The notes: generated from the sequence alone by a model not told the origin. A stretch of DNA of 64,000 nt from Lachnospiraceae bacterium KGMB03038 (GCA_007361935.1 CP041667.1:2446501-2510500); one strand, 5' to 3'. Positions 43,640 through 52,827 are shown, numbered from the stretch's first letter. Made by a program: numbers and translations.

Positions 43640-44950
43640 TTATAAACCATCCTTTCGTAAATCTGTTACTCTCTTTGCTTTTCCTTCAAATCTCTGAAGC
43701 GAGTAAGGCGCCACCAATTTGATCTGCGTCGCCAGTCCAAGCTGGGCTTTCAGTCCCTTCTTGATCTTCTGCTCCAGTTCGCTCAATTTTTTATAACTGT
43801 CCAGCAAGCGGTCATCCACCAGTTCTACCGTGATCGTCATTACATCCAGCCGGTTTTTCCGCTCTACCAGGATCTCATAGTGAGGACCGATTTCAGGAAT
43901 CTGCAGAAGCACTTCTTCAATCTGGGTCGGGAATACATTCACGCCCCGGATCACCAGCATATCATCCGCCCGGCCGGACAGATTCTCCATCCTGGCGGTC
44001 GTACGCCCGCAGCTGCATGGCTCATAGAAAAGCCTGGTCATATCTCCGGTCCGGTAACGTACCAGCGGCAGAGCTTCTTTCCCCAGGCAGGTCACCACCA
44101 GTTCTCCCCTCTCTCCCGGCGGAAGGACTTCTTCCGTCTTTGGATCGATGATCTCCGGGATAAACCAGTCTTCATTGATGTGCATTCCGCACAGGGCCTC
44201 GCACTCTCCCGCGACACCAGGGCCGCACAGTTCGCTCATCCCATAATTCTGGGTGCAGAAGAACTGATCCCCCCAGACTTTATGCATCTCGTCTCTCATA
44301 GGCTCGGTCATTCCCTCGCCTCCAAAGAGACCGATATGGACCTTCAGATCCTTGGCCGGGTCGATGCCGCGGGCACGGATCTCCTCACCCAGATGCAGGG
44401 CGTAGGACGGTGTAGCCACCAGGAGTGTAGTCCCCATATCCTGCATGAACATGATCTGCTTCTTCGTATTTCCGGAAGACATAGGAATCACTGACGCCCC
44501 CAGCATTTCCAATCCTCCGTGCAGCCCCAGGGCGCCAGTAAAAGTGCCGTATCCAAAGGCGATCTGCGCCACATCGTCTGGAGTGGCGCCGCCCATACAG
44601 GCGATCCTGGCCACATTTCCCAGCCACACTTCCAGATCTTTTCTCGTATATCCCACCACTGTCGGCTTTCCGGTAGTCCCAGAGCTTGCGTGGAAACGGA
44701 TCAGATCCTTTTTATCCACCGCGAAAAGCCCCATAGGATAATTGTCCTTAAAGTCAGATTTATATGTAAATGGCAGTTTCTTAAGATCCTCAAGGCTCTT
44801 GATATCTTCCGGCTTCACCCCGGCCTCTTCCATTTTCCTGCGGTATGGTTCCACTCTCTCATAGATATAGGGTACCGTCTGTTTTAATTTCTCTAACTGG
44901 ATCTTCTCGATCTCAGCTCTTGGCAGAGTTTCTTCCTTTGCCCATATCAT
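43640..44950 (-). CDS. paaK: Phenylacetate-CoA ligase, proximal copy
   Basis: 436 residues from the ATG at 44950, which has AAGGAGG before it. Marks of the family: P-loop FHASSGTTGKPTVVGYT, MSSGNTKKQIMFMQ, NYGMSELCGPGVAGEC and the C-terminal catalytic lysine region RFEGKAKRVTDLRK. It is the first gene of the operon ligase-iorA-iorB-cysteine protein-ACT-ligase-ACT. Together these should convert aromatic amino-acid-derived arylpyruvates to arylacetyl-CoA and then release arylacetate with ATP gain, or the reverse. Confidence 0.92.
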   Translation of the reverse strand: MIWAKEETLPRAEIEKIQLEKLKQTVPYIYERVEPYRRKMEEAGVKPEDIKSLEDLKKLPFTYKSDFKDNYPMGLFAVDKKDLIRFHASSGTTGKPTVVGYTRKDLEVWLGNVARIACMGGATPDDVAQIAFGYGTFTGALGLHGGLEMLGASVIPMSSGNTKKQIMFMQDMGTTLLVATPSYALHLGEEIRARGIDPAKDLKVHIGLFGGEGMTEPMRDEMHKVWGDQFFCTQNYGMSELCGPGVAGECEALCGMHINEDWFIPEIIDPKTEEVLPPGERGELVVTCLGKEALPLVRYRTGDMTRLFYEPCSCGRTTARMENLSGRADDMLVIRGVNVFPTQIEEVLLQIPEIGPHYEILVERKNRLDVMTITVELVDDRLLDSYKKLSELEQKIKKGLKAQLGLATQIKLVAPYSLQRFEGKAKRVTDLRKDGL

Positions 44951-45024
44951 CTTGCTTCCTCCTTCACAGCCACAGGCTAATTCGCCTGAAAGGCAGGGCT
45001 CCTTTAATGCCCAATTTCCAAATA

Positions 45025-45053
45025 AGTATAACACATTACTTTTGCGATTTAAA
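45025..45053 (-). promoter_or_regulatory. Probable promoter of the aromatic operon
   Basis: TTTAAA (45048-45053) and TATACT (45025-45030) on the minus strand are 17 bases apart, about 75 bases before the first ligase start. The -10 box is good, the -35 box weak, which suits an activated promoter. Confidence 0.5.
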
Positions 45054-45071
45054 GCATTAATTCACAAAAAA

Positions 45072-45240
45072 CCCAGTTCCGCCATAGATAAGTTCGGGAA
45101 GGAATTTATGCTTGCATGAAATTCCGACCGGGCTTATCTATGAGCAGAGCGCCCATAAATGAGCAAAACCGCGGCGCAGCCGCGATACAGCTCCTATAGG
45201 AGCGGGTTTTGCGAAGCTCTGGGGGCGCGGCGGAACTGGG
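45072..45240 (+). other. Highly structured 169-bp element (candidate ncRNA or MITE-like)
   Basis: Terminal arms CCCAGTTCCGCC / GGCGGAACTGGG enclose two arms of nested stems. Arm 1: ATAGATAAG/CTTATCTAT, then GGAATTT-ATGC/GCAT-G-AAATTCC. Arm 2: CAGAGC/GCTCTG, GCAAAACC/GGTTTTGC, and two tip hairpins GCGGC/GCCGC and GCTCC/GGAGC. Most bases are paired. Arm 1 extends by TTCGG with CCGGG, which needs two G-U pairs on the plus strand but gives A-C mismatches on the minus strand; this slightly favours a plus-strand RNA. No clear promoter or terminator for it is seen. It lies between the first ligase gene and fic. Confidence 0.55.
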
Positions 45241-45242
45241 GG

Positions 45243-46007
45243 TTATCCACGGTCTATCTGGATAAATTTATTATAGATTTCTTCCAGCTTTTTATAACTT
45301 TCCAGAACGCCTTGGGCAACGATATACTCCATCAGTTCGGTATCTCCATTCCGTTCATATCTGCGAAACGCCTGCTGATATTTCGACTGATCCAGAATAA
45401 TTGCCGGCAAGATTCCAGAATTAAGAAGCTGCTGGTTCATGATCATTCTTCCTGTACGGCCATTTCCGTCACAGAACGGATGGATCCGTTCAAACTCAAT
45501 ATGTTTGACGGCGATAAAAGCAATCTTTTCCCTGATTGAATCCAGCGGCATCTCTTTGATCTCTCCTGCAAATCTGTCCATTGCCTCAGGCACTTTGCTT
45601 TGATCTGGAGGGTAGTAAGTCGCTTCAGCCAGAGATCCGACATAAACATTTCTGTCACGGAATCTTCCATCACTCTGCATGATAAGCCCATTGACTTCTT
45701 TGATCCATGGCAGATCGATCGTGACATTTTTAGAAAAAGCCAGCTTCTCCGTGACCGCCTGATACATACTTTTGGCTTCCTGATACTCGGTGTATGTATG
45801 GCCTGTTCTCACTTCATCGTATTCTATTACAGCAAGTGTTTCATCCAGTGAGAGCGTATTTCCCTCCAATGAATTTGAATTCCAGCTAAGCCGCACCTGC
45901 AAATCCTTGACAAAGGGATCCCATACTAGTTTTTCCCCCTTAGCTTGAGAAAACATCTGCTGCTTTTCCATGATTTTTTCGATTTTACCTGATAAATCCA
46001 ATTTCAA
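45243..46007 (-). CDS. Fic family protein (AMPylase-type, class II inhibited)
   Basis: 254 residues from a TTG at 46007, eight bases after GGAGG; a GTG at 46025 is a weaker alternative. The Fic motif HPFCDGNGRTGR is complete, with the catalytic His and the anion-binding loop. Before it, SNSLEGNTL fits the inhibitory helix motif (S/T)xxxE(G/N), which blocks ATP binding in the resting protein. So it should be an intramolecularly restrained AMP- or other nucleotide-transferase. Targets are unknown, and no partner antitoxin is next to it. Confidence 0.88.
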   Translation of the reverse strand: MKLDLSGKIEKIMEKQQMFSQAKGEKLVWDPFVKDLQVRLSWNSNSLEGNTLSLDETLAVIEYDEVRTGHTYTEYQEAKSMYQAVTEKLAFSKNVTIDLPWIKEVNGLIMQSDGRFRDRNVYVGSLAEATYYPPDQSKVPEAMDRFAGEIKEMPLDSIREKIAFIAVKHIEFERIHPFCDGNGRTGRMIMNQQLLNSGILPAIILDQSKYQQAFRRYERNGDTELMEYIVAQGVLESYKKLEEIYNKFIQIDRG

Positions 46008-46062
46008 TCTTCTTTCCTCCGCCACGACTTTTTATACAGGGCCAAACAGGCTAAACCCGCAA

Positions 46063-46479
46063 TTACTCTCCGATCACCTTGATCAGAACCCGCTTATCCC
46101 GTTTCCCGTCAAATTCATAGTAGAAGATCTGTTCCCAGGTTCCAAAGTCCAGTCTTCCTTCTGTGATGGCCACTACCGTCTCCCGGCCCATGATCGTCCG
46201 CTTCAGATGGGCGTCCGCATTATCCTCATAGCCGTTATGGTTGTACAGACTGTAGGGCTTCTCCGGGGCCAGTCCTTCCAGCCACTTCTCGTAATCCTGA
46301 TGCAGGCCGCTCTCGTCATCATTGATGAATACGCTGGCTGTGATGTTCATCGCGTTCACCAGTACCAGACCTTCTTTGACACCGCTTTGAGTGACCGCAT
46401 TCTGTACCTCCTGGGTAATATTGACCAGGCCCCGCCTGGTAGGGAGATGAAAATGTAGTTCCTTGCGATATGATTTCAT
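46063..46479 (-). CDS. YjbQ/UPF0047 family protein
   Basis: 138 residues, complete single-domain YjbQ fold: [19 protein letters not shown], the histidine-rich [20 protein letters not shown] and a terminal [10 protein letters not shown]. Some members have weak thiamine-phosphate synthase activity, but the physiological role is unclear. ACAGGAGG precedes the ATG. It is followed by the Fic gene after 55 bases and follows the flavin-binding protein gene by 17 bases. Confidence 0.9.
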   Translation of the reverse strand: MKSYRKELHFHLPTRRGLVNITQEVQNAVTQSGVKEGLVLVNAMNITASVFINDDESGLHQDYEKWLEGLAPEKPYSLYNHNGYEDNADAHLKRTIMGRETVVAITEGRLDFGTWEQIFYYEFDGKRDKRVLIKVIGE

Positions 46480-46496
46480 GATACTCCTCCTGTCTT

Positions 46497-46973
46497 CTAC
46501 ACATACTGCTTACAGCTATAATCTTCTACCTCTACCCGGATGATGGCCACCGCTTTCTCCAGCTTTGGATTAGTCTCAAATTCATCGAACTCTTTCCCTG
46601 TCTGATGCTTCATGATCAGCCCCAGCGCTTTTAACTTTTCTTCCGGTTCCACTACCTCCGCGGCCTTTCCTCTGCCGATGATGCTGGCATAATGGTAACT
46701 GTACTGGCAGGCAAGCCTCCCCTCCACCAGCTCATGACCGCAGTCCATCTCAATTCCTACGGACGGCTCCTTCCGGACCAGCTCCATCTTCCTTCCTTCT
46801 TTGGCCCCATGGAAATAAAGGACCAGCCGCTCCTCTTCGTAACAATATCCAAAATTCATAGGGACAATATAGACGCCGTCCTCATCTGCGAAACCAAGCC
46901 TGCATACCTTGCATGCCTCTATGATTTCTTGTTTCTTAACCGTCTCTGTTATTTCCCTGTCTTTTCTTCTCAT
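46497..46973 (-). CDS. Pyridoxamine 5'-phosphate oxidase family protein
   Basis: 158 residues from the ATG at 46973, after AGGAG. The split-barrel flavin fold is recognisable from [36 protein letters not shown] and a [11 protein letters not shown] strand, the pattern of NimA-like/5-nitroimidazole antibiotic resistance-like members. It probably binds FMN or heme; the substrate is unknown. The gene lies 11 bases after gcvPB, so it may be in the same transcript. Confidence 0.85.
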   Translation of the reverse strand: MRRKDREITETVKKQEIIEACKVCRLGFADEDGVYIVPMNFGYCYEEERLVLYFHGAKEGRKMELVRKEPSVGIEMDCGHELVEGRLACQYSYHYASIIGRGKAAEVVEPEEKLKALGLIMKHQTGKEFDEFETNPKLEKAVAIIRVEVEDYSCKQYV

Positions 46974-46984
46974 CCTCTTTTCTC

Positions 46985-48541
46985 CTACTTCTTCACATAC
47001 TTCAGGTATCCCCGCCAGGTGGTGGCGAATTTCTCCCATTCTGTCAGATATTCTTCCCGGATCTGGGTGGACAGGGCCGCCTTATGGGGCGCCGTCTTTA
47101 CAACCTCCGGATTCGTCCTCGCCTCCTTCGCGATGGCCTTGAAGGCCGCCGCAAACTCATCAATATCGTCCTTGGAATAAGTTTCCACCGGTTCCGGGGT
47201 AAACGGCTCCGGAATGATCCGGGGATGATGGCTGGCAAAATAATCCTGGAACCCATAATCTACGATCCGGCGGCAGATATCATCGGTGGTGACGCCCGTC
47301 TCGTCAGTCAGTTTTTTCCAGCTTAATCTTGCCTGCTCCAGCCGGTATTTGCCCTCAGCCATAGGCATGGACAACCCATCGATCTCCAAAAGCTTCTTCA
47401 GCAAGTAGTTATTATTCAAAATAGACAGCTCGGCGATCTGCTTGATGCCGTCCGGCCCCAGGCTTCGGATGTAGGCGTAGGCCCGCACCAGTACCGCCGG
47501 AACTCCATAGAACTTCCGCAGTTTCCCAATACTGTCCGGCCTCTGATAATCCAGATAATACTTCTCCCCATCATACTCCACTGTTGGGAACGCCACATAT
47601 TTGGCCAATTTCTCCGACACGCACTGAGCGCCGGCCCCCGGACCCTGACAGCCATGGGGCGATGAAAAAGACTTGTGCAGGTTGTAGTGACACATGTCAA
47701 ATCCCGCGTCTCTGGCCCTGGTAATACCGAAGAGGCCGTTCAAATTGGCCTGGTCATACACACATAATCCTCCGGCCTCATGGACGATATCCACGAATTC
47801 TCTGATCTTCTCATTGTAGATTCCCGTATCCTCCGGGTTGGTGATCATCAGCGCCGCCGTATGTTCTGATACCGCCGCTTTTAAGGCTTCAATATCCGGG
47901 ATTCCATTCTCATCCGGGTAGAGGGTGATGACCTTATATCCTAGAGTCGCCGCCGCTCCCGGATTGCCGGGATGAGACAGGATTGTGGTAATAATCTCAT
48001 TACGCTTCTCTCCCTCGCCATTGGCCTCGTGGTATGCCCGGATGGTCTCCACATTGGCGAAAATGGCCTGGGTTCCTCCGGAGGGCTGAAGGCTTACCTT
48101 TGCCATGCCTGAGATGGCTTTCAGGTACTGCTCTTCCTTGTACATGATCTCCAGGATCCCCTGAACCGTACTCTCATCCTGATAGGGATGCAGCTCTTTT
48201 AACTTATCTGACCGCACAAACTGTTCGTTGATCTTAGGGCTGTATTTCATGGTACAGGTTCCAAGGCCGATATCAATATTGATATCCGTTCCGATGGTTT
48301 CCTGGGACAGCCTCATATAATGGCGCAGCACCTGCATCTGGGACATCTCTGGAAGTTTGGGGGCCTTCTTTCTTCTTAATCCTTCCGGGAGAAGATCTTC
48401 CGCCTTTCCTACAGCCTCCGCTGCCCTTGGATCCGCTTTTGGCACCAATACGCCCCGCTCCCCCGGACTGCCAAGTTCCATAATGATAGGCTCATCCCAT
48501 CTTGCCTCGTGAAAATCTCTGTCTGTTTTATAGTATCCCAT
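46985..48541 (-). CDS. gcvPB: Glycine dehydrogenase (decarboxylating) subunit 2
   Basis: 518 residues. The PLP lysine lies in NLHKSFSSPHGCQGPGAG, and the N-terminal part has the typical GTCTMKYSPKINE. It forms the alpha2-beta2 P-protein with GcvPA, decarboxylating glycine and passing the aminomethyl group to lipoyl-GcvH. The ATG at 48541 follows GGGGGTG, just after the gcvPA stop codon. GcvT, GcvH and a dihydrolipoyl dehydrogenase are not within the window. Confidence 0.92.
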   Translation of the reverse strand: MGYYKTDRDFHEARWDEPIIMELGSPGERGVLVPKADPRAAEAVGKAEDLLPEGLRRKKAPKLPEMSQMQVLRHYMRLSQETIGTDINIDIGLGTCTMKYSPKINEQFVRSDKLKELHPYQDESTVQGILEIMYKEEQYLKAISGMAKVSLQPSGGTQAIFANVETIRAYHEANGEGEKRNEIITTILSHPGNPGAAATLGYKVITLYPDENGIPDIEALKAAVSEHTAALMITNPEDTGIYNEKIREFVDIVHEAGGLCVYDQANLNGLFGITRARDAGFDMCHYNLHKSFSSPHGCQGPGAGAQCVSEKLAKYVAFPTVEYDGEKYYLDYQRPDSIGKLRKFYGVPAVLVRAYAYIRSLGPDGIKQIAELSILNNNYLLKKLLEIDGLSMPMAEGKYRLEQARLSWKKLTDETGVTTDDICRRIVDYGFQDYFASHHPRIIPEPFTPEPVETYSKDDIDEFAAAFKAIAKEARTNPEVVKTAPHKAALSTQIREEYLTEWEKFATTWRGYLKYVKK

Positions 48542-48543
48542 CT

Positions 48544-49968
48544 CTAGCACCCCCTTGCGATCTTATCCAAAACTTCCGCCAAATGGTCGATCTCCGTTGC
48601 CGTGGTCAGCTCCGATACGCAGTAGAGGGCGCTCTGCCCCAGTTCTTTGAAATCCCCGCTTAGATCCTTGCCTCCAAAGATCCGCTCTTTCAAAAGCGCC
48701 TGGTTGATTTCTTTTACCGTTTTCCCAGTATCTGTAAAATCTACCACAAACTCCTGGAAATTCCTGTTTTGGAATACATTTACCCGGATTCCAGGTACCT
48801 CTTTCAACTTCCGGATAGCGTAATTCACATTCTGGATGATGGTCTCGCCCAATTCATACATTCCCTGGGGACCCATGCAGGCAAGATAAACGCCCGCTGT
48901 AATGCCCCACAGTCCGGTCTCTGTTCCAAAATATTCGTTGGCGTTCTCTCTGCTTCCATGGGAACAGCGTTCATTCATGGCCCGTCCCCATCCGTAGACG
49001 CCTTCTTTCTCCGTTTCCGCAATCCCGTACATATAGGTAGGAAATTCCCGGATCAGTTCCACATCCTGCCGGCAGGCAATAAATCCCGCCTGGCCGCCTC
49101 CAAACTGGATGTGCATTCCCAGCGGCTGGATATCTCCACATACAATATCCGCTCCCAGATTCATGGGGCTTTCCATGATGCCAAGGGCTGCCACCTCCGG
49201 CTGGACAATACACAGAGCTCCGTATTGATGGGCCAGCTCCGCGATCTTCTCTCCTCTGGTCTCAAAGAATCCAAGATAGGAGGGATTTTCATAGAAGACG
49301 GCGCCCACCTTTCCCGTTTTCAGCTTATCTTCCAAGTCTAAAAGGTCCATAAGCCCTGTCTCTGGCTCATAGGCTGCTTTTACGACCTTAGCAGTACCGC
49401 GGCAGTAGGATTCCGCCTGAGAAAAAATCTCCGGATTCATGGTGGAGGGCACTAAAACCTCTGTCTTTGGCGTATTTCTGCCTTCCATTACCCGCAGGGC
49501 GATCCTGAGAGACGAGGATACTGCCTGGCCGCCATCGTAATTGGTATAGCTTACCACGTCCGCATCCAGCAGTTCTCCCATCATGCTCGCATACTCGAAA
49601 ATTGCCTGCATTTTTCCATGATCCGAGTAGGTATCCCCGCAGTATCCTGTCAGGAATTCCCCTCTGGAATTGATCTCATCACACAGCGCCGGTACCTGAT
49701 GTTTATAACATCCCGCTCCCAGGAAACTGGTATATTCTTCCGTTGATATATTTTTATCCAAAATTCCCATCACATGCTTTTTCAGTTCATGCTCGCTTAA
49801 GATCGGTTCCGGCAGATCCAGCCTTTCTTTGTAGAGAAGTTCATCCGGAATCACGCTTTTGTAGATCTCTTCTACGCTTTTTACGCCGATCTTGCGCAGC
49901 ATTTCCTCCTTGATCTCAGGAACACTATTTGGCATATATGGATGTACAAACTCTTTTCCCACTTTCAT
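48544..49968 (-). CDS. gcvPA: Glycine dehydrogenase (decarboxylating) subunit 1
   Basis: 474 residues from the ATG at 49968 (AAGGGAG upstream); the open frame to 50184 runs into the next gene and is not used. Text typical of GcvPA: HPYMPNSVPEIKEEML, TSFLGAGCYKHQVPAL, the glycine-rich TNYDGGQAVSSSLR and GQAGFIACRQD. It is slightly longer than the common 450 residues. It lies 94 bases after the kinase-like gene on the same strand. Confidence 0.92.
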   Translation of the reverse strand: MKVGKEFVHPYMPNSVPEIKEEMLRKIGVKSVEEIYKSVIPDELLYKERLDLPEPILSEHELKKHVMGILDKNISTEEYTSFLGAGCYKHQVPALCDEINSRGEFLTGYCGDTYSDHGKMQAIFEYASMMGELLDADVVSYTNYDGGQAVSSSLRIALRVMEGRNTPKTEVLVPSTMNPEIFSQAESYCRGTAKVVKAAYEPETGLMDLLDLEDKLKTGKVGAVFYENPSYLGFFETRGEKIAELAHQYGALCIVQPEVAALGIMESPMNLGADIVCGDIQPLGMHIQFGGGQAGFIACRQDVELIREFPTYMYGIAETEKEGVYGWGRAMNERCSHGSRENANEYFGTETGLWGITAGVYLACMGPQGMYELGETIIQNVNYAIRKLKEVPGIRVNVFQNRNFQEFVVDFTDTGKTVKEINQALLKERIFGGKDLSGDFKELGQSALYCVSELTTATEIDHLAEVLDKIARGC

Positions 49969-50062
49969 CAGCTCCCTTCTATAATCCCTGTTTTCATGGT
50001 CAAGACACCCTCCGCGCTCTCTTTTTATTCTACACTTTTCGCTAAAACCTCTCAAGTATTTG

Positions 50063-51175
50063 TCAATTTCTTTCCACTCGGTACAGCGCCGACTCACGGG
50101 CGTTAAACCGGATCTTATAATACCCCGCCAGATAACGGTCTGTCTCCGGGTCTCCGGTATCCACCAGCATAGGTCTTGTCCCAAGTCCTGCCAGCTTCTG
50201 TCTTGTCACCGCGATGCGGATATGCTCCTTGGTCACTTTCCGTATGATCCTTGGACTGATCTGTTGATTTCCCCGGCCAAACAGGAAACCGTTCCCGCCA
50301 ATACAAGTCACAATGATCTCTGCTCTCTCTCCCGCCTCTAAAAACGCGTAGATTGTCTTTTCGTCCGCGTCTTTTGCCAGAAGCTTTCCGTCTTTCACCA
50401 CATCTACGCCGCGCAGTGTCCCTCGGCCGCACATTTTTTCCTTGATCTGGAAAGTAGTGCCTCCCGGCCCGATGATATAGAGCATGCCCTTTTTCCTTTC
50501 CGACACAACATCCAGCGCCAGTATCTCGGCTTCCGCCGCGTTTCCCCGGCTCATCTCTTTTGCCCGCTGCAGCCTCGCGCCATCGTCCGGCACCGTCAGA
50601 AATCCGTATAGCGCGGGACTGACAGATGCTTTTCCAAGATCCGCCTCGTCAAGATCCATCACCTCGCGCGGGACAAAGGACAGATGTTTTCCCCGGATAA
50701 AATCTCGCAGGAGTTCTCCCGCCTGCCAGGGATTCACCGCGTAACAGGCAGAGTACATCTTCACGCCCGCGGGAACACCCAGTACGGGGAAATGGCTTCC
50801 CACCGCCTCATAAATGTCCCTCGCCGTTCCGTCTCCCCCGCAGAACACCAGAAGATCCACACCCTGTTCTTTCATTTTTTCCGCAAAAACCACCGTATCT
50901 TCCCGGCAGGTCTCCGTCCCGCTTTGCCCCAGAGAATAGTATGGTATCCCTGCTTCCTCAAGAACCATTCCTCCCATCTCTCCTTCCGGGGAAAAAATCT
51001 GGCACCCCTGTTCTCCTTGTATCTGACCCGCGCAGGCAGCGGCTTTTTTAAAGGCCGTCTTCTGATAGCCGAGCTTCATCGCATTTTCCCTGCTTTTGCA
51101 GTCGTCGCTCCCCTTCATTCCAGCCTGGCCGCCAAGCCCCGCCACCGGGTTGATCAGAAATCCGATTTTCTTCAT
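50063..51175 (-). CDS. ATP-NAD kinase-like protein (AcoX/COG3199 type)
   Basis: 370 residues from the ATG at 51175, after AGGAGG. The N-terminal MKKIGFLINPVAGLGGQAGM and the diacylglycerol/NAD-kinase motif VFCGGDGTARDIYEA are diagnostic, with a later VPAGVKMYSACYAV. Unlike the housekeeping NAD kinase, members of this branch often stand beside catabolic dehydrogenase genes and may act on other nucleotides. The C-terminal half (YIIGPGGTTFQIKEKMCGRG) is the family's second beta domain. It lies upstream of gcvPA, which may hint at a link to NAD(P) or glycine catabolism, but this is only position. Confidence 0.85.
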   Translation of the reverse strand: MKKIGFLINPVAGLGGQAGMKGSDDCKSRENAMKLGYQKTAFKKAAACAGQIQGEQGCQIFSPEGEMGGMVLEEAGIPYYSLGQSGTETCREDTVVFAEKMKEQGVDLLVFCGGDGTARDIYEAVGSHFPVLGVPAGVKMYSACYAVNPWQAGELLRDFIRGKHLSFVPREVMDLDEADLGKASVSPALYGFLTVPDDGARLQRAKEMSRGNAAEAEILALDVVSERKKGMLYIIGPGGTTFQIKEKMCGRGTLRGVDVVKDGKLLAKDADEKTIYAFLEAGERAEIIVTCIGGNGFLFGRGNQQISPRIIRKVTKEHIRIAVTRQKLAGLGTRPMLVDTGDPETDRYLAGYYKIRFNARESALYRVERN

Positions 51176-51194
51176 GACACGCAGCCTCCTGTCT

Positions 51195-51761
51195 CTATCT
51201 TCGCTTAAAAACAAATGCCGGAATAGGCGGATGGTTCTCCCTGTTATAATAAGAATTCAGGATTACTGTGAACTGATTAGCGGGCAGTCCGCCAAGAAAA
51301 TGGAGAAGCGCCTCTTTTTCCGCGAATCCCGTATCTCCCCCGCTGTAGATACAAAGACTCATTACGCCGTTTTGTTTCAAAAGGCCAAGTCCCTTTTTCA
51401 CCGCCTCTACACTAGTCTCCGGCTTTGTTGCGATCCGGTGGTCTCCGCCCGGCAGATAGCCAAAATTAAAACAGATCCCATCCGCGCTCTCTGGCGGCAG
51501 ATAAGCATCCATGTGTTCATGGCCGTCCCGGATAAGCCTGGCCCGTCCTCTCACCCCTTCTTTTTCCAACAAAAGCCGGGTCATCTCCAGGGCCTTCTCC
51601 TGGACATCAAAAGCGTAGACTTTTCCTTCTTCTCCCGCCAAATGGCAAAGGAAAAGGGTATCCATCCCTTTTCCCATCGTACCGTCAATATAGACTCCAT
51701 TTTCTCGGACATAGGCGCGGAAAATCTCATGGCACCAGTCCGTGATCCTCAAAGATTTCAT
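51195..51761 (-). CDS. mnmM: tRNA (mnm5s2U34)-methyltransferase, MnmM (YtqB) family
   Basis: 188 residues with a class I SAM fold: YIDGTMGKGMDTLFLCHLAG for motif I, VYAFDVQEKALEMT for motif II, and the family-specific FNFGYLPGGDH in place of the usual catalytic NPPY-like motif. MnmM completes the methylation of wobble uridine (nm5s2U to mnm5s2U) in Gram-positive bacteria, as known for B. subtilis YtqB. AAGGAG precedes the ATG. It lies 19 bases after the LysR gene. Confidence 0.85.
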   Translation of the reverse strand: MKSLRITDWCHEIFRAYVRENGVYIDGTMGKGMDTLFLCHLAGEEGKVYAFDVQEKALEMTRLLLEKEGVRGRARLIRDGHEHMDAYLPPESADGICFNFGYLPGGDHRIATKPETSVEAVKKGLGLLKQNGVMSLCIYSGGDTGFAEKEALLHFLGGLPANQFTVILNSYYNRENHPPIPAFVFKRR

Positions 51762-51780
51762 CTTTTCGCGCTCCTTATTT

Positions 51781-52698
51781 CTAATTGATCTCCTGCTCCC
51801 AGACTTCGATTTCCTCTTTCAAAAGGCTGACATATCTTTGGATCTGCTGATCGTGCTGATTTTCTTCCTTCATCAGCAGGACCAGATTCCGATTGGCGTT
51901 CGGGATATTCCGTCCTACCAAGTGATGGCGCCTTAATTCTTCCTTCTGATAAGGAGTGCAGATCACAAAACTATTGGTATTCTCCAGCAGTTTAAACCTG
52001 GCTTCCCCCGGTTCCATCACAATATGCAGCTTTACTTCTTTCAGAAGTTTCTCCACTTCCGGCGGGGCATAATTTTTCGCTAATCCTTCATTAGAGATAC
52101 AAGGATAGCCCACATAATCTTCCAGGTCTACCGTCTCTTTTTTCGCGAGCGGATGCTTTTCCGGAAGCACCACATGCAAAGTCGTATAAGCCAGCACTTC
52201 CGAATGCAGGCCCTCCTTCTGGAATTCCTTCTCAAACTGGCCGTACAGCTCCTGTCTGCAGGTGATCACAGACACGTCCGCCAGGTCCTGATCCAGAAGC
52301 TCGATCCCCTCCTTGACCGTTCCAATCCTGCGAAGTTTACAGTTCAGGGAATGAGCCGTATCAATATAGTTTGTGCAGAATTTTGTAAATGCCCTTTCCG
52401 AAAAAGGATAGGCATAGGTCGCGACAGAAAGCCGGACTCTGGTACCTTCTTCGCTGATCATATAGATTTTCTTCATGTTCCGCTCAATAGCATGGGCGTA
52501 CTGCAGGAAGGCTTCCCCCTGTTTCGTCACTCGCATCCCATTATAGGTGCGTTCAAATATCTGATATCCGATCTCCTGCTCCAGCAGCGCAAGAGAACTG
52601 CTGGCATTCGGCTGGGCCATAAACAGATTCGAAGCTGCTTTTGAAACAGAGCCACATCTGCCGATTTCCAGGGCCAGCAATATCTGTTCTGTTTTCAT
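51781..52698 (-). CDS. LysR family transcriptional regulator
   Basis: 305 residues from the ATG at 52698 (GAGGAAG upstream). The N-terminal winged helix is typical: ALEIGRCGSVSKAASNLFMA, then QPNASSSLALLEQEIGYQIF. The effector domain starts near residue 90. It is downstream of the amidohydrolase/YjiHG operon, from which it is separated by a strong terminator, and is a plausible regulator of it. The inducer is unknown. Confidence 0.88.
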   Translation of the reverse strand: MKTEQILLALEIGRCGSVSKAASNLFMAQPNASSSLALLEQEIGYQIFERTYNGMRVTKQGEAFLQYAHAIERNMKKIYMISEEGTRVRLSVATYAYPFSERAFTKFCTNYIDTAHSLNCKLRRIGTVKEGIELLDQDLADVSVITCRQELYGQFEKEFQKEGLHSEVLAYTTLHVVLPEKHPLAKKETVDLEDYVGYPCISNEGLAKNYAPPEVEKLLKEVKLHIVMEPGEARFKLLENTNSFVICTPYQKEELRRHHLVGRNIPNANRNLVLLMKEENQHDQQIQRYVSLLKEEIEVWEQEIN

Positions 52699-52774
52699 AC
52701 TCACACTTCCTCTTAATTTTAATCCCGATTTAATCTCAGTATAGCATTGGTCTTATATTTCATCAATGATTTTC

Positions 52775-52802
52775 AAAAAAGCAGGGGCCCTACGGCCCCT
52801 GC
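52775..52802 (-). terminator. Terminator of the amidohydrolase operon
   Basis: GCAGGGGCC and GGCCCCTGC form a perfect GC-rich stem with a short loop (52781-52802), followed on the minus strand by TTTTTT. It stands 26 bases after the yjiG stop. Confidence 0.9.
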
Positions 52803-52827
52803 CCCAGTCTCATATTCAACCTTAATT

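Noticed and set aside
49969..50184. Longer gcvPA start
   Set aside because: It would overlap the kinase-like gene by over 100 bases and lacks family similarity.
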